Positions 34,078 to 46,060 of a DNA stretch of 64,000 bases are shown piece by piece. Each line of letters starts with the position of its first letter. The first letter of the stretch is position 1. The notes under the pieces were generated by a model. It did no database searches, was not told the DNA's origin, and saw only the letters and a list, made by a program, of their open reading frames with translations. The DNA comes from Eustoma russellianum (Eukaryota; Streptophyta; Magnoliopsida; Gentianales; Gentianaceae), in assembly GCA_036186865.1 (NCBI GenBank), contig AP025055.1, positions 22,037,848 to 22,101,847 of the forward strand. Direction: 5' to 3'. The translations under genes and the position numbers were made by a program.

Positions 34078-36457
34078 GATGCATACCTTTCATAAATTAA
34101 ACATATTTGGCTTGCAACAAAACTATATCTCATAAGTATACTCTTAAGGTCTATATTGTGATGGTGTTAGTATCATCTATACATGCAAGTTCATAGAAGA
34201 ACAACATACATGCAATCATACCTTTTTAGACTATGGTCATCAAAATACACATCATGGACATGATGATGAATCCATGGTCTTTGATGAAGGCTCAAAACAG
34301 CCCCATCTTGGAAGGCAACCGAGGCATATATGATGATATCATCAAAAAAGAAAACTTTTGTGACATGCATTGTGATGTAATGTATATTGTACCATAGAAA
34401 TGATATATTATTGGTCATAACCATTCAAAGTTACTTTTATACATATGAAAATAAAGCATTGATAGTCATTCCAACATGCACATAAGAAATTGATGTTCTA
34501 ATTAAGTTCTTAGTACACTTTACATGAAAGTGTACTCATTTGCCTCCATTTTGTTTAGAATATGAGGCATGCATGTTTGCCCTTCATTTGTTAGGCTACA
34601 CACGTCCCCTAAGGGCTGTCCACCTAAGATTTTTGGCCATGCTTGTCCAATTTGAAGACTACATTAACCATATTCATGAACTATACAAGAAACATACACA
34701 TGCATGCACAATCTAAACATGCAAGTACACTTTTCATAACTTAGTGATAGAATCTTCATTTTAACATATGCATGCATGATCTGTTCTTTGATATGAACAT
34801 AAGAGACTGATTTTTAAGCATCCTTGAAGAAGCTAAGAAGAATACTTGCCTTAGGTACTTGAATCTTACACCTAAAAGAGAAAGATTGCTTCTTTGGCTT
34901 GGCTTGGGATACACACGGCCTTAAGGGCCAAGAAAAAGAAAAGAATTAGTCTTTTCATGAAAGACATGAGATTTTGAATGTACTAGAACCAATTCTAGAT
35001 GATTATAAACTTGAATAGCTTGAAGATTCCTATTTTCTCAACTAAGATAATTCCTTCTACCTCCTTGAAGAAGCTCTCATTTATGGACTAAAATGGGAGG
35101 GGCTGTGAAGCCTTTGAAGAAATGGATGATAGTAGGAAGTGTAGGAAGGATAGAAGAGTGCTTTACCTTGATGTTTATGGTGGATGGTTACTTGATTCTT
35201 CTCTTGAAAATTGAAGAAATTCCCTTTCTCTTGCCTTGGGTGCTCACGCGTAAAGGGAAACAAGGAGGGTGGGAGATGGCTTTTTCCTAGTGAGAGAGAG
35301 TGAGAGTGGAGGAATTTGAAGAAAGAGAATGAAATGGGAGGAAATGGAGTGAAGGTTGTGAAGGAGGAATGTTCTTAATCCTCCTATCCTTACTTGGCGG
35401 AGGTTAGGGTGTCGTGGGGGAAAGAATGATTAGGTTGTCTTGGTTCATGAGTGAGTGGAGGGAAAAATTGGATGCATGAAAAATGATTAGGAGGATTTTG
35501 CATGGTGCATGAAAAGGAAACGATGAGATGGGAAACAAAAAGGAAAAAATATAGGAAAATTGGGAAACAATGTGTGGGGGGGGGGGTTTTGCCCGAATTG
35601 GGTAGGGGTTTATGCGGAAAGAAAACGCAATTTGCATACAGTTGGATTGGGTGTTATTTGTCTTATGTAAGAATTGTGACATGATGAGGAATAACGAAAA
35701 ATTTTGGGGAAGAGCATGAGGGTGGCCAAATAGTGTAGTGGCTGGAGGAATGATGGAGTTTCTTGTGTTGTGAAGGTATTGTGCATGAAATTGTATTGGT
35801 GGCCAAAGTATACGATTTGTGTAAGAATGGAGATAGAGGATTGGTGGAAAAGACAATTTCTCTTTTGGTTTCTTGCTAGGACTGAAATTCTCTAATATGG
35901 GTGGGAGGGCCATGATTTTATCTTGTTTGAAGAGTGGAAAGTGTAAAGAAAGTTTTGCCATGCATGGAAGGTGATTGGTGAAAAATCTTACATGTAAGAA
36001 TGTTGATGATGAAAGGGGAATAAAGAATAAATAAATAGAAATAGAAGTAGTAAGTGGGTTATAAGGGATGCATGAAATGTCATTGGGTGGTTAATTATGG
36101 GAAGAAAAAAAATTAATTAAGGAAATGAGAGGCAAGACAACTTTGTCTTGCATGGCATGGGATGGGGCGATTAACGGGGTAGTAGTGGAATAAGTTTACC
36201 ATCCTAGCCTTGTTTCATTCCTTATGTGTGATTTTCTTTTCCCGTTTATCTTAGTTCCTAAATAAAATTTGTACTATTTAACTATATGCATTATTAATTA
36301 ATCTTACACCTATTAAAGTCAACCCTTAATAGTTCTTAAGCTTCATTTAAGAGAATTGTTCATATTATACCGAGTGCGGTACAACGATCGTACTTGATTC
36401 CTATTGTAATTCACTTCATTATCATTATTTTATTGCCCGGCAAAGTGGGTCGTAACA

Positions 36458-37104
36458 CCCCTAGGGTTATGTTCTTCCTTGAAAATTGTCTTGAATACCC
36501 TTGGAAGATTGCTTTGTATAAATGGTGTGTATTGCTTACTTGGCGAAATATAATTGGACGAATGGCTTGTTTTTGCCTAGTTGTTACTTCATGATTCGGC
36601 ATCTTTAATCTACCTTGGCACTCCATAAATGAGCTGGAAATTCAACTTAAAAATATGAAACACATGCTCAAAATCAATGATGTTAATTACCAATGGATCA
36701 TGATATGATTCCTCCACAATTTTGGAAGAAAATTGAAGACAATAAGGGTGCAAAAATTGGCCATGAAAGTCCATGTGCTAAAATTTCAGCACTTGTTTGA
36801 TTTTGAAATGTTTCCTTGTCTCTCTTGCCCTCTTCAATGTTACCAATCATGTGTGGCTTATCCTCCACCATCAAAGTACCAAACAAGCTCCACCTAGGCT
36901 CCAAATGAGGTGTCATTGGCGTGTACACCAGCTGCAACATGTGCTGAATTCTCTTTTGATAAACTTTGTCAAATAATAATGCATAATCTTCACACACATA
37001 GTAAATTGTAATCAGCCCTAAATTGATTTGCCTAGAACACGCTAATATGTCTTGGATGTGTAAAAAGTGTCTAGATACATGTTATATATATACACAAACG
37101 GTCC
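36458..37104 (-). repeat. SB 5' LTR, second fragment
   Basis: It continues SB LTR sequence after S1 (first five bases are the TSD) and matches 7035-7292 and 23478-23880. It stops at about 37104, where a plus-strand Sirevirus LTR begins, so the outer end of the SB 5' LTR is missing. Confidence 0.85.
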
Positions 37105-39648
37105 CATGTATTGTTGCCTTACTAACAAGCCATGAAGCGTTAAAGCTTACATCATATGGCAAGCATTTGTTGTCTTTGAACTATTTTCAGGTGCCACAAT
37201 TAATGAACTAAATTAGTTCATTAGGTAAAGTACTTAAGTTAATGAACTAACTAGTTCATTAAATGGAGATATATTTAGACAAAGCATTATGGAAACAAAG
37301 TTGGAAATGGAAAGTCTCCCTCCTACTCCCCTCACACGCCTACATATATATTCAAATTTTTTTAAAAAGGCACAATACACATATATTCTGACATACTACC
37401 AACACGTTGCATATATTACAAACGTACGTCAACGTCACACCACTATATTCAACTCATATTTATGAGTATATTCAGGTCTTATATCATATAAATAAGTCAT
37501 GGTGATGACAAAATTATAACGACACGCTACAAATAAACCGAAAATTGTCGTATCAGGTGACTACCGAAACTTTGCCCCCGTGTCACGTACTTGCCATATA
37601 AAGATGACCAGCCCATATACTTCAAAAGTAGCCAACAATTTTGTGGCTCACATGTTAAAATCAGCCATGAAATCATTCGATCCTTGCACACATAAATCAC
37701 CCACAATTAAGGCCAAATTGTGGAGATTTTGAATTCAACTTTTTTGTCACATGGGGCGCCTATACCTCAGCCATTAGAGCTGAATATTTAATTTATTTAA
37801 TGTATATTATGTGTGACATAATATATATAACATGTGCAAAAGTTTGAATTTAATCGGAGAAAAATTGCGTAATCGACGAAAGTCGAAAAGTCGGTTTTCT
37901 ACGAACACAATGCATGGAACGTTTTTGGCATGACTTGTGACAGTATCTAGACACTTTTTACATATTCAAGACATGTTAAAATGTTTTAGAAAATTCAAAT
38001 TAGGTCTGATTGCAATTTACCATATATGTGTAAATATTGTGCATTATTTAACAAAGCTTGCCAAAATAAATTTCAGCACATGTGCAGCCTTTCTACACGC
38101 CTACTACATCAATGTTGGAGCTTAGATGGAGCTTATTTGACACTTATTTGGCACTTCAATTGGTGGAAAATAAGCCACAAATGATTTGTGACATTGAAGA
38201 AGGCATTACACAGAAACAATTCAAAATACAACACATGCTGAAATTTCACCACATATTGGACGAATTTTGGTGCATTTTCGTCTTCAATTTTATTCCAAAA
38301 TTGTAGGGGATTAATGTGCGATTGTATGATAATTGTTTTGACTACTATTTGGCACATGTTTTATAAATTTTATTCAGATTTTTACAGCATATTAAAGGAT
38401 GCCAAGTTGGACCAATCATCAAGTGACAAGTAAGCGAAGCAAAGTCATCCATCTAATCAAGTTGTGCCAAGTAAGCAAGATGGTGCCACATCTACACAAG
38501 GCAATCTTCCAAGGACATAAAAGAGAATTCTCAAGATGGAAGAAAAGCCCTAGGGGGCGACCACTCTTGAATAAAACGAAGAGAAGAGAAGCAAACCAGG
38601 TCAAGACAATTCTCATAATCTCACAAGTGCAAAATGTGTCTTCTACTCTCTTCTTCTACATTTCTTTCTTCTTCTTCTTCTTCCTCTCTCAAGCCTATTG
38701 TTCTTATATTTAAAAAATTAAATAGACTTCGATTAGACCACCACACACGTTTCATCTATTGTAAAAGGATTGATCAAGGTGTGATCAAACATTCATCCCC
38801 TCGGTGGTGGTGTTCGTGATCGGTGTAATTGATTGTATTGTGTGTAATGGGTTGGAGTTGGTGTGTAACACCAGAAACCCTTGTGATAAGGTGTTTTTTG
38901 TGATTAGTGATAACCGAAAAAGGTGTCCTCAAAGACTGGAGTAGGTTGTGTTAATCGAACCAGTATAAAATTCTCGGTATTATTACTTTCAGCACTTTAC
39001 TTTCAGTTTTCAGCACATTGCATCTTTTTCATTGCAATAGTAAAAATATCAAACGAATTTCAAAAATCGTAAAATTTTTTAGAAACATAGCCACACCTCT
39101 TAAGTTTCATTTGGCGTAAGTTTTAACCCATTTGGATAAGTATAAGTCAATCAAACGTTAATAGTTTTGAGACTAGTGTAATCTGATGTTCAAACTTCCA
39201 AAGGTTGAGAACATCAACGTATTTGTCATAATTTCTAAAGGAATTTTTCAAAACTGTTTTAACCCATTAAACTAAATATCGTAAGGGGTTTGTCATTAAA
39301 TTTTCAGACCATTGGAAGTTACGGATTAATCGAAATAAAATTTTCAAGTCGAAGCACAGTTTCTGGCAGATTCGTGCAATCTGACCAAGAACGTATTTTC
39401 AAAGGGTTAGAAGTGGAGTTTTATTCTGAAATTTGTATGAGATACTTATAAGATCTGAGAGTTCATTCACACCGAATTTCATAATTTTTGGAGGTGTGTA
39501 ACTAGGTCATTTAATTATTTCAAATCAGGATCTGAAAACAGAAAGTGTTTTCAGAAGTAAGGTTTTTGGTTCAAAAAGTTTTAAAAATCAAATTTTCTGC
39601 ACCCACTATTCAACCCCTCCCTTCTAGTGGTGCTATACAGGTCCTACA
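37105..39648 (+). mobile_element. SC: plus-strand Sirevirus LTR fragment
   Basis: Read on the plus strand it follows the SA/SB LTR in the opposite direction and ends GGTCCTACA at 39648, the LTR 3' end. The first ~100-150 bp of the LTR are missing at the left. It holds two palindromes, TAATGAACTAA/TTAGTTCATTA and AATGAACTA/TAGTTCATT, at 37200-37262. No priming site or internal region follows; V LTR sequence begins immediately at 39649. It is therefore a truncated solo LTR. Confidence 0.85.
37200..37262. promoter_or_regulatory. Paired palindromes in a Sirevirus LTR
   Basis: Two adjacent hairpin-capable palindromes built on AATGAACTA and its complement, separated by about 15 bp (GGTAAAGTACTTAAG). 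The same pair is present at 23193-23245, 24560-24635 (decayed) and 54231-54292. A regulatory role is inference. Confidence 0.6.
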
Positions 39649-40553
39649 GATAGCATCGATATGCACGTCGACATAAACATGTACCGAAATAGCAGAAGCA
39701 TCATAAAATATACAGAGTGTAATTGACATGCATCATAGTAAAATAACTAAATCTGAATACATCCGAAATATCATCAGTACACAAGATCGTGATACAAGTT
39801 TGGGACAAATAATATTACAAACTACAATATCTGGCCCGCAATCTCCTCACTGTGCCCTACCCTTGGCTCATCCTCAACAGTATCTGGAACGTGCTCTCAA
39901 GCCTCTGCAAGATGGTAAAGAGAGGGGATGAGTAATAATGAGTCGCCCAGCAAGTATTTCTGCCCAGGTTCTTTGTGTAGATCATGCATGGGAGACGGAG
40001 TAATAAAATAATGAACATGACACATCTCCGTTTCACAAATTCAATGACAGATACTGCAATTAAATTAAACATCATATAATCATATGAGGTGTGGAAAATA
40101 AAATCAGAGAAGAAATTATATCATTTTCGTATTTCCTTATTCATTACTTATCAAATCATGCCTTTAACTGGTGTCTTATGTTAAGTCCTTTCTATTATAT
40201 CTATGACATGAGTCATACTCTACCAGATCATCTCAAATCCTCTGAGGGTCTAGACATGTATCTGATAAGGTGACGTGGGTAAGGTGCATATGCTCGTATG
40301 AAAATGTAGCATGAGTCACTTTTCAGAAACCTTTAAAAAAACATAACATTTTCGTAAACATTTATCAAATATGTCACATAACTTGAGCATAACACTTTTC
40401 ATGATACACGAACAGTAACACACGACCCACCGAATGACTCCCCATATAGAGTCTTATGTACAAATATGAAACCCAGTGGTCAAAACATGGTGTTATATCA
40501 TATGTACATAGATCTAACGGTAACGCGTTATGGCAGAGATCCTGGATCCCAGA
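39649..40553 (-). repeat. V 3' LTR, first fragment
   Basis: It matches 52866-53765 (V 5' LTR) and 28255-29155 (S1) closely. It is cut on the left by SC and on the right by T1. The segment includes the GAGATCC...CCCAGA repeat start at its right end. No gene. Confidence 0.85.
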
Positions 40554-43500
40554 TGTAGCGCCCCGTACTCGGCCTGCCCGGGTACGGTGCACCCGCCATA
40601 CTTCGCTACGGAAAGTACTAGGCGTCAATGTGTAACATATCACAATCCATGTCAAAATCGTGGACTACAATGTCATCATCTTAACAGGTAAGCAAAACTT
40701 AGGCAGAATAAAAACTTTTAAAGGAAACAATTCCGAATGTCTGACATAGAGTTTACAACCATGTCTGCAAAATAAAGGTAAACCCGAAATCAATGTCCTC
40801 GAAATAAGTCCACAAAACATAAGCCCTCATAAAAGTCCTTAAGCTGCAATCCACTCTCACGTTTACGGATATGGAACTCGAGGCTCGTCGTCAATCCATT
40901 CTACACCATTCCCTGCAGGCTCTGGGGGAAACAAAAGGGTGAGTGACAAAGTCACCAGCAAGTATATCATAAACAATCATGAATTAAATGGAAACTGTAC
41001 GCAAGAACCAAATCCCAAGAATATCAATTCCCAACATACCTGACCTTCAACCCATTGACCTCAAAAGTAATAAGATCATAACTTAAGTGACAGAAGGTAA
41101 TAAGATCGTAACTTAAGTGGCAGTAGATTAAGCATCCTACTCACAATCATATGCAATGTGTATGAATATGCAAATATAGTGCAACATGATAAGATGAGAA
41201 CCAATTTTGATTATTATTACTTTCAAAACATAATCGTCATAAAACGAGGAATAGAGAGGGTTCAGATCTATTATCTCTGGATCTGAAATGGTCATATAAT
41301 TCCCTTCAGATCTATTGTTTCTCGATCTGAAAATGATCATACAATAAATCATCATCATCAGGTCTATTACATCCGGACCTGGACGGTCATAAATCATCAT
41401 CCTCAGGTCTATTATCTCTGGGCCTGGACGGTCATAATCATCATCAGATCAATTAACCCCGGATCTGGAGCGGGTTGTGCTGGCCAAGAATTAATGGTAC
41501 CATAGGAGTCTTTCTTTCAAAAAAAACCGAAGTCTTATCTTCAAAAGAGCTTTTATTAAATTTCTTTGGCATAAAAATCAGTCTCATAAGTCACATGAAC
41601 ATGGACAATGCAATGCATGATATGAAACATGCAATTCATTACTAAATACATCATAAAAAGCATACACGAACTTGTCTCTTAAGCTGGAAAACAGTCCAGC
41701 AGTAACGCCCTGTTCACACGGCCTCAACATCATCAATTCAGAGCCTATTTCTATAAACTCTTGCCGTAGCATGCATAATGTAATCTTAGCTACATGCCAT
41801 AAAAATTTCAGAACATTTCAAGGTGGCTAAGATCTTCAAAACATTAAATTTCCCTCAAGGGGTACTGCAGAATTCTGCAGTGCAGTACCCGCCTTACCTT
41901 AGTTTCAAGGGCCATAAAACCATATTCAATTAGGACTATCACCTGGAACACATAGCCAACATACTAAGGAACAATATTCATATGCTAAAACATCACCTAC
42001 AAGTCTAAATAAACAAGATCAAGGCCTCACAATACACGCCATCACACTGCCCTGTTTTCCAGTTTTGTACCGTGACCTTCATCTCAGTTGTTAACCCTTA
42101 CAACAGTGGTTTTAAGCCAATTTCCTTACATGGACGTGCACATCTATGCCTTAGGTAAATACCGTAAAAATTTCAAGGCAATCTGATATGTTTAAAAGAG
42201 TCATTTAATTATCTTTCTCAGTCTAGGTACCAGCAGAATCTGTAGTGACTATTCATACTAAAAGTTCTGTTGAGGCCAAACCACAAGCTCTTTTACAGAA
42301 TTTCCACCTCACAAATTTACTACACATATAAAACTACCAGCACACCAAAATTTAGCTTAATTGCACACTCCTAAGGTTCATTTTAAGGGCCAAACAAATT
42401 GCTACTCAAAATTGTCCAGTTTCAGAGAATCTTACATTTCATCACTTTTATTATTCAAGCATTTCGCAACTAACTTTATCCCATAAAATAACTCGCTAAC
42501 CACCAAGTACACATTTTAACATGAGCATTACAAGTCTCATGATACTCTTTAAGCTACACCATACCCCACGCCAAACAGCCCCATAGAACATGCGATTTTC
42601 ATACATTTTATGCTTCGTAAAGTCTATTCTTAACTAGAATTAGTTCACTAGTCCACTAAACACTAAAACCGTCCCTTATTGTGAAGAGTAGGTCTCATAT
42701 CATATCTAAGTTAGGCACATAAAATATCCCTAGAGAAAATCACTCCACACGCCAACACTTTCCTTTATAAACAACCAATTTCTCATGCTTTACACTTAGT
42801 ACTTCATCTAAGATTCATGACTTAAAAATAACTAGACATTCAAGCATACAATTTCACAAATAAGTCAAGAATGTCTAGAGTATACTTGCCTCTCTTGAGC
42901 TTAGAAACTTTCCCTAGCTTCAGCCTTGGTTGAAATGGATTGAAGTTTTCCTCCAACTTCACTATATAGAGCACATGCTTTTTAGGGAGGAAATGAAGGT
43001 GAACATTAGCTACCATTTAAATGAAGAAAAGAACTAGATTGAGGCTAGGTTTCCTTACCAAAACAGAACTTAAGTGGAGATTGAAAGCGATCCAATCACC
43101 AAGATGTAAGCACCACCTAATAGCTTGAAAGATCTTCACCTAGTGACCATTAGGGGGTCACGGTTTCCATAGGGAGAAAAAGTTATAAGGTGAGCTTTAT
43201 AATTTGAAACTTGGAATGCACTTTGGTAGTTAGAATGCAACTTAACTAGATGAGGCTTAGAGCTTAAGATGAAGATGATCTTGAGTCCCCTTAGCCAAGC
43301 TTGCCGCATGAAATGAGATGATTGAAGAGTAGCCTAAGTGTGCAAGAGGCCTTTAGTGATTAGCTTGGGATGAACCCTTGAGAGTATTGTGAGAGAGGAA
43401 GGATATGGAGCTTCTAGGATATTCTTGAAGAAGGTTTCATGGGGTAAAAAGAGAGGGTACCCGGCGGTCTTGAGATAACGGAGAAGAAGAGACTTTTCAT

Positions 43501-44030
43501 GTGCATGGAACACAATCATGAAGGATATTTAGTGTCTTGAGCCATTTATTACTTGATTGCCTTTGAGGATAGGTTAAAGAAAAGTAACTAAAGTGGTTAG
43601 TTGGGGTATTAAGATAAAGGAGATCTCATGGATCATCCATGTAGTACCCGGTGGTTCTTAGGGGAAAAAGGAGGGAAATTCTTCAAATCATGGAACAACA
43701 TCATAAGGCTATTAACTACATGTGTAAGCCTTTTTAGAATTACTTTAAGAGGCAAATAAAGTGGTTAGTTGGGCATTAGAAGTAAAGAAGGTTCTACAGT
43801 CTCACGTTGGCTGAAGTTTTCTAAATTTTTTGGAAGGGTATAATTGTCATTTCACTTGCTTCATGAGATATGCTTATATAATTATACCATTTCTTATAAT
43901 ACTTACTTTAAGGAAATTTAATTGAAGAAGAAATAATGAAACTTAATAAAATGCACTTGGAAGGACTGATATCTTATTAAATCATTTCATAAGAGTCAGG
44001 GATACAGAGTGATTTCCGTTGGGTACAACA
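40554..44030 (-). repeat. T1 3' LTR (3477 bp)
   Basis: It starts TGTAGCGCCCCG at 40554 and ends GGGTACAACA at 44030. By eye it is roughly 90-95% identical to the 5' LTR part at 49180-50901. A hairpin-repeat array is at 41263-41480. No gene is supported in it. Confidence 0.93.
41263..41480. repeat. Hairpin-repeat array in the T1 3' LTR
   Basis: About five units of 40-50 bp. Each has CAGATC or CAGGTC, a TATT-rich spacer, then GGATCTG or GGACCTG, followed by a GGTCAT tail. The paired arms change together between units. Confidence 0.8.
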
Positions 44031-44045
44031 TCTTCCCCCCTTATC
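44031..44045 (-). other. T1 polypurine tract
   Basis: The minus strand reads ATAAGGGGGGAAGA directly before TGTTGTACCC of the LTR. Confidence 0.9.
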
Positions 44046-44073
44046 ACATGTTTCGTCCTCGAAAATTATGACG

Positions 44074-44580
44074 CTAGTCAAAGAGATGTGGGTATGAGCT
44101 CCTCATGCTTTCTTCAGTCTCCCAAGTGGCTTCATCAACAGAGTGATGCTTCCATTGCACCTTAACCAAGGGAATAGATCGGTTTCTTAGGGCCTTTTCC
44201 TTCCGATCAATAATCCTCTTAGGCACTTCTTCATAAGACACATTGGCTTCAATTTTCAATGGTTGCTCCTCGATGATATGACTGGGCTCGTGCATGTACC
44301 GGCGAATTTGGGATACGTGAAATACATCGTGTAGCTGAGACAGCGATGGCGGTAGTGCTAACCGGTAGGCAACTTCTCCAATCCTTTCAAGAACTTCATA
44401 TGGCCCGATGAATCTTGGACTCAGTTTACCTTTTATGCCAAATCTTCTTACGCCCTTCGATGGCGAGACCTTCAAGAACACTTTCTCTCCTGCCTGAAAT
44501 TCCAATGGCCGACGCTTTTCGTTGGCCCAAACTTTGCTTCTATCTTGGGCCGCCTTTAACCTTTGCTTGACAATCATCAC
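44074..44580 (-). CDS. T1 integrase C-terminus with chromodomain
   Basis: An open 168-codon frame contains the integrase C-terminal GPF/LSPRFIGPYEVLERIGEVAY motif followed by HDVFHVSQIRRY. The last ~55 residues are a chromodomain: a KRIIDRKEKALRNRSIPLV strand, VQWKHHSVDEATWE with the conserved aromatic Trp positions, and a final PHLFD. Chromodomains of Tekay-type chromoviruses bind methylated histone H3 and bias insertion to heterochromatin. This piece is in one frame and ends in a natural stop at 44074, just before the polypurine tract. Upstream coding is shifted at about 44585. Confidence 0.9.
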   Translation of the reverse strand: MMIVKQRLKAAQDRSKVWANEKRRPLEFQAGEKVFLKVSPSKGVRRFGIKGKLSPRFIGPYEVLERIGEVAYRLALPPSLSQLHDVFHVSQIRRYMHEPSHIIEEQPLKIEANVSYEEVPKRIIDRKEKALRNRSIPLVKVQWKHHSVDEATWETEESMRSSYPHLFD

Positions 44581-44584
44581 TTTT

Positions 44585-45175
44585 TCTCATGTTTGCTCCA
44601 CTAGGTCGGGTCCTACAAAAATCTTGTCTCCAATTTCATCCCAATAAATTGGGGATCGACATTTCCTTCCACACAGTGCTTCAGAAGGGCCATTCCAATA
44701 GATCGGCGACAACTATTATTATAGGAGAACTCCACCAACTTAAGACTTTTGCCCCCAACTTCCTCCAAAATCAAGGATACAAGCACGTAACATGTCCTTC
44801 AGTGTTTGGATGGTTCTTTCCGATTGACCATCAATTTGAGGATGAAATGCTAAACTCATCCGAATTTCAGTGCCCATCACTTTCTGGAAGGCTGTCCAAA
44901 ATCTAGAAGCTAGGGTCGCTGTCACAAACTATACTCATGGGTACTCCGTGCAAACATACAATCTGATCAATATACGTGGAAGCCAATTTCTCCATAGAGG
45001 ACTTGATTGACATGGCCATGAAATGGGCGGACTTCGTCAAACAATCAACCACAACCCAAATAGCATGATATCCACTCCTTGTCCTTGGTAGGTCTGTCAC
45101 GAAGTCCATAGTGACGTGATCCCATTTCCACTCAGGAACTTGAAGGGGCTGCAACAATTCTGCGGGTTTTTGATG
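44585..45175 (-). pseudogene. T1 integrase core
   Basis: The minus strand reads EWKWDHVTMDFVTDLPRTRS (first Asp) near 45130, SIVCDSDPSF (second Asp region) near 44910, and FHPQIDGQSERTIQTLKDML (Glu) near 44830. All three DDE residues can be seen. There is a frameshift near 44915 and disturbance near 44740. A single TAG at about 45173 stops the frame just after the zinc module, where T2 and the family usually have a sense codon. Confidence 0.9.
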
Positions 45176-45613
45176 CTATGCTTTTACCCTTTGACAGATA
45201 AGACATTTCTCTACGAATTCAGTAGTTTGCTTCTTCATGCCATGCCACATGAACTTCTGCTTTAAATCTTGGTACATCTTGTTGGCTCCTGGATGAATGG
45301 ATAGGCGGGAACTATAAGCTTCCTGAAGGACTTCATTCTTTATGACATCATCATTGGGTATGCATAACTGACGCTTGAACCATAGGTTGTCATCACCGCG
45401 GACCTCAAAATCTTCAAATGGCTTCATTTTCAACTTATCCTTGATCTTCAAAGCTTCATCCTTTCCTTGAGCCTCTTTAATGTTATCGATTAATGAAGGG
45501 ATTAAGACCAACTTAGCAAGAACATCATCAATGGAGTTGACTACTTCTAGGTCAAACTTTTCCATATCGCGCTGCAAAGGTGGTTGACGCGGATGGCTTG
45601 TTTTTCGACTCAA
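45176..45613 (-). pseudogene. T1 RNase H-integrase linker and integrase zinc module
   Basis: The 145-codon frame begins in the DALSRKTS linker that follows RNase H. It runs through an acidic spacer and ends in the HHCC zinc module: LSIHPGANKMYQDLKQKFMW with H, WHGMKK with H, then CLICQRVKA with the two Cys. The stop after VKA is a point mutation relative to T2. The zinc module helps integrase bind cDNA ends. Confidence 0.88.
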
Positions 45614-45639
45614 AGCATCGGTAACTCTATTAGCTTTTC

Positions 45640-46060
45640 CTGGATGCTACTGGATTGAGAGATCATAATCCTTTATCAGCTCTAGCCATCGGCGTTGGCG
45701 CATATTTAACTCCTTCAAGGTGAAAAGGTACTTAAGGCTTTTGTGATCGGTAAAGATTTCGCACTTTTCACCGTATAGATAATGCCTCCATACCTTTAGA
45801 GCAAAGACTATGACTACAAGCTCAAGATCATGGACTGGATAATTCTGTTCAAACGGCTTTAACTGACGAGAGGCATATGCAATCACTCGATCTTTCTGCA
45901 TCAACACACATCCGAGGCCATTTTTTCGAGGCATCGCTATATACCACAAAATTCTCACCAGGGACAGGTTGAGCCAAAGCTGAAGTAGATGTCAACTTCT
46001 CTTTCAACTCTGCAAAGCTCCTTTCCCAGTCAGAATTTCATTCGAACTTTGTCTTCTTCT
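45640..46060 (-). pseudogene. T1 RNase H
   Basis: The frame at 45958-45647 encodes GLGCVLMQKDRVIAYASRQL, YPVHDLELVVIVFALKVWRH and CEIFTDHKSLKYLFT, the standard gypsy RNase H with its catalytic acids (the ASKNGLGC start is disturbed by a frameshift near 45930). It ends with the LELIKDYDLSIQ stretch. RNase H removes the RNA strand during cDNA synthesis. Confidence 0.88.

Larger units (their letters stand above)
28191..36457 (-). mobile_element. S1: solo Tekay-type LTR in the SB 5' LTR, carrying S2
   Basis: It starts TGTAGCGCCC at 28191 and ends CGTAACA at 36457, so the minus strand is TGTTAC...CTACA. Flanks are TCCCT (28186-28190) and CCCCT (36458-36462), a 5-bp TSD with one mismatch. The uninterrupted SB sequence at about 7033-7045 shows the empty site. 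Net of S2 it is about 4.27 kb. There is no internal region, so it is a product of LTR-LTR recombination. It is close in sequence to the LTR of V (52806 onward). It includes three stem-loop repeats at about 29140-29376. No gene is supported inside it. Confidence 0.85.

Noticed and set aside
35404..35961. 185-codon open frame on the minus strand in solo LTR S1
   Set aside because: Composition is rich in Pro, Phe, His and Ser from a G/A-rich plus strand; no domain is visible, it lies inside LTR DNA, and its length can arise from skewed composition. Not annotated as a gene.
41263..41480. Regularly spaced repeats as a possible CRISPR array
   Set aside because: Repeats are themselves hairpins with diverging arms and very short spacers, in a plant LTR; there is no unique-spacer pattern and no cas gene.
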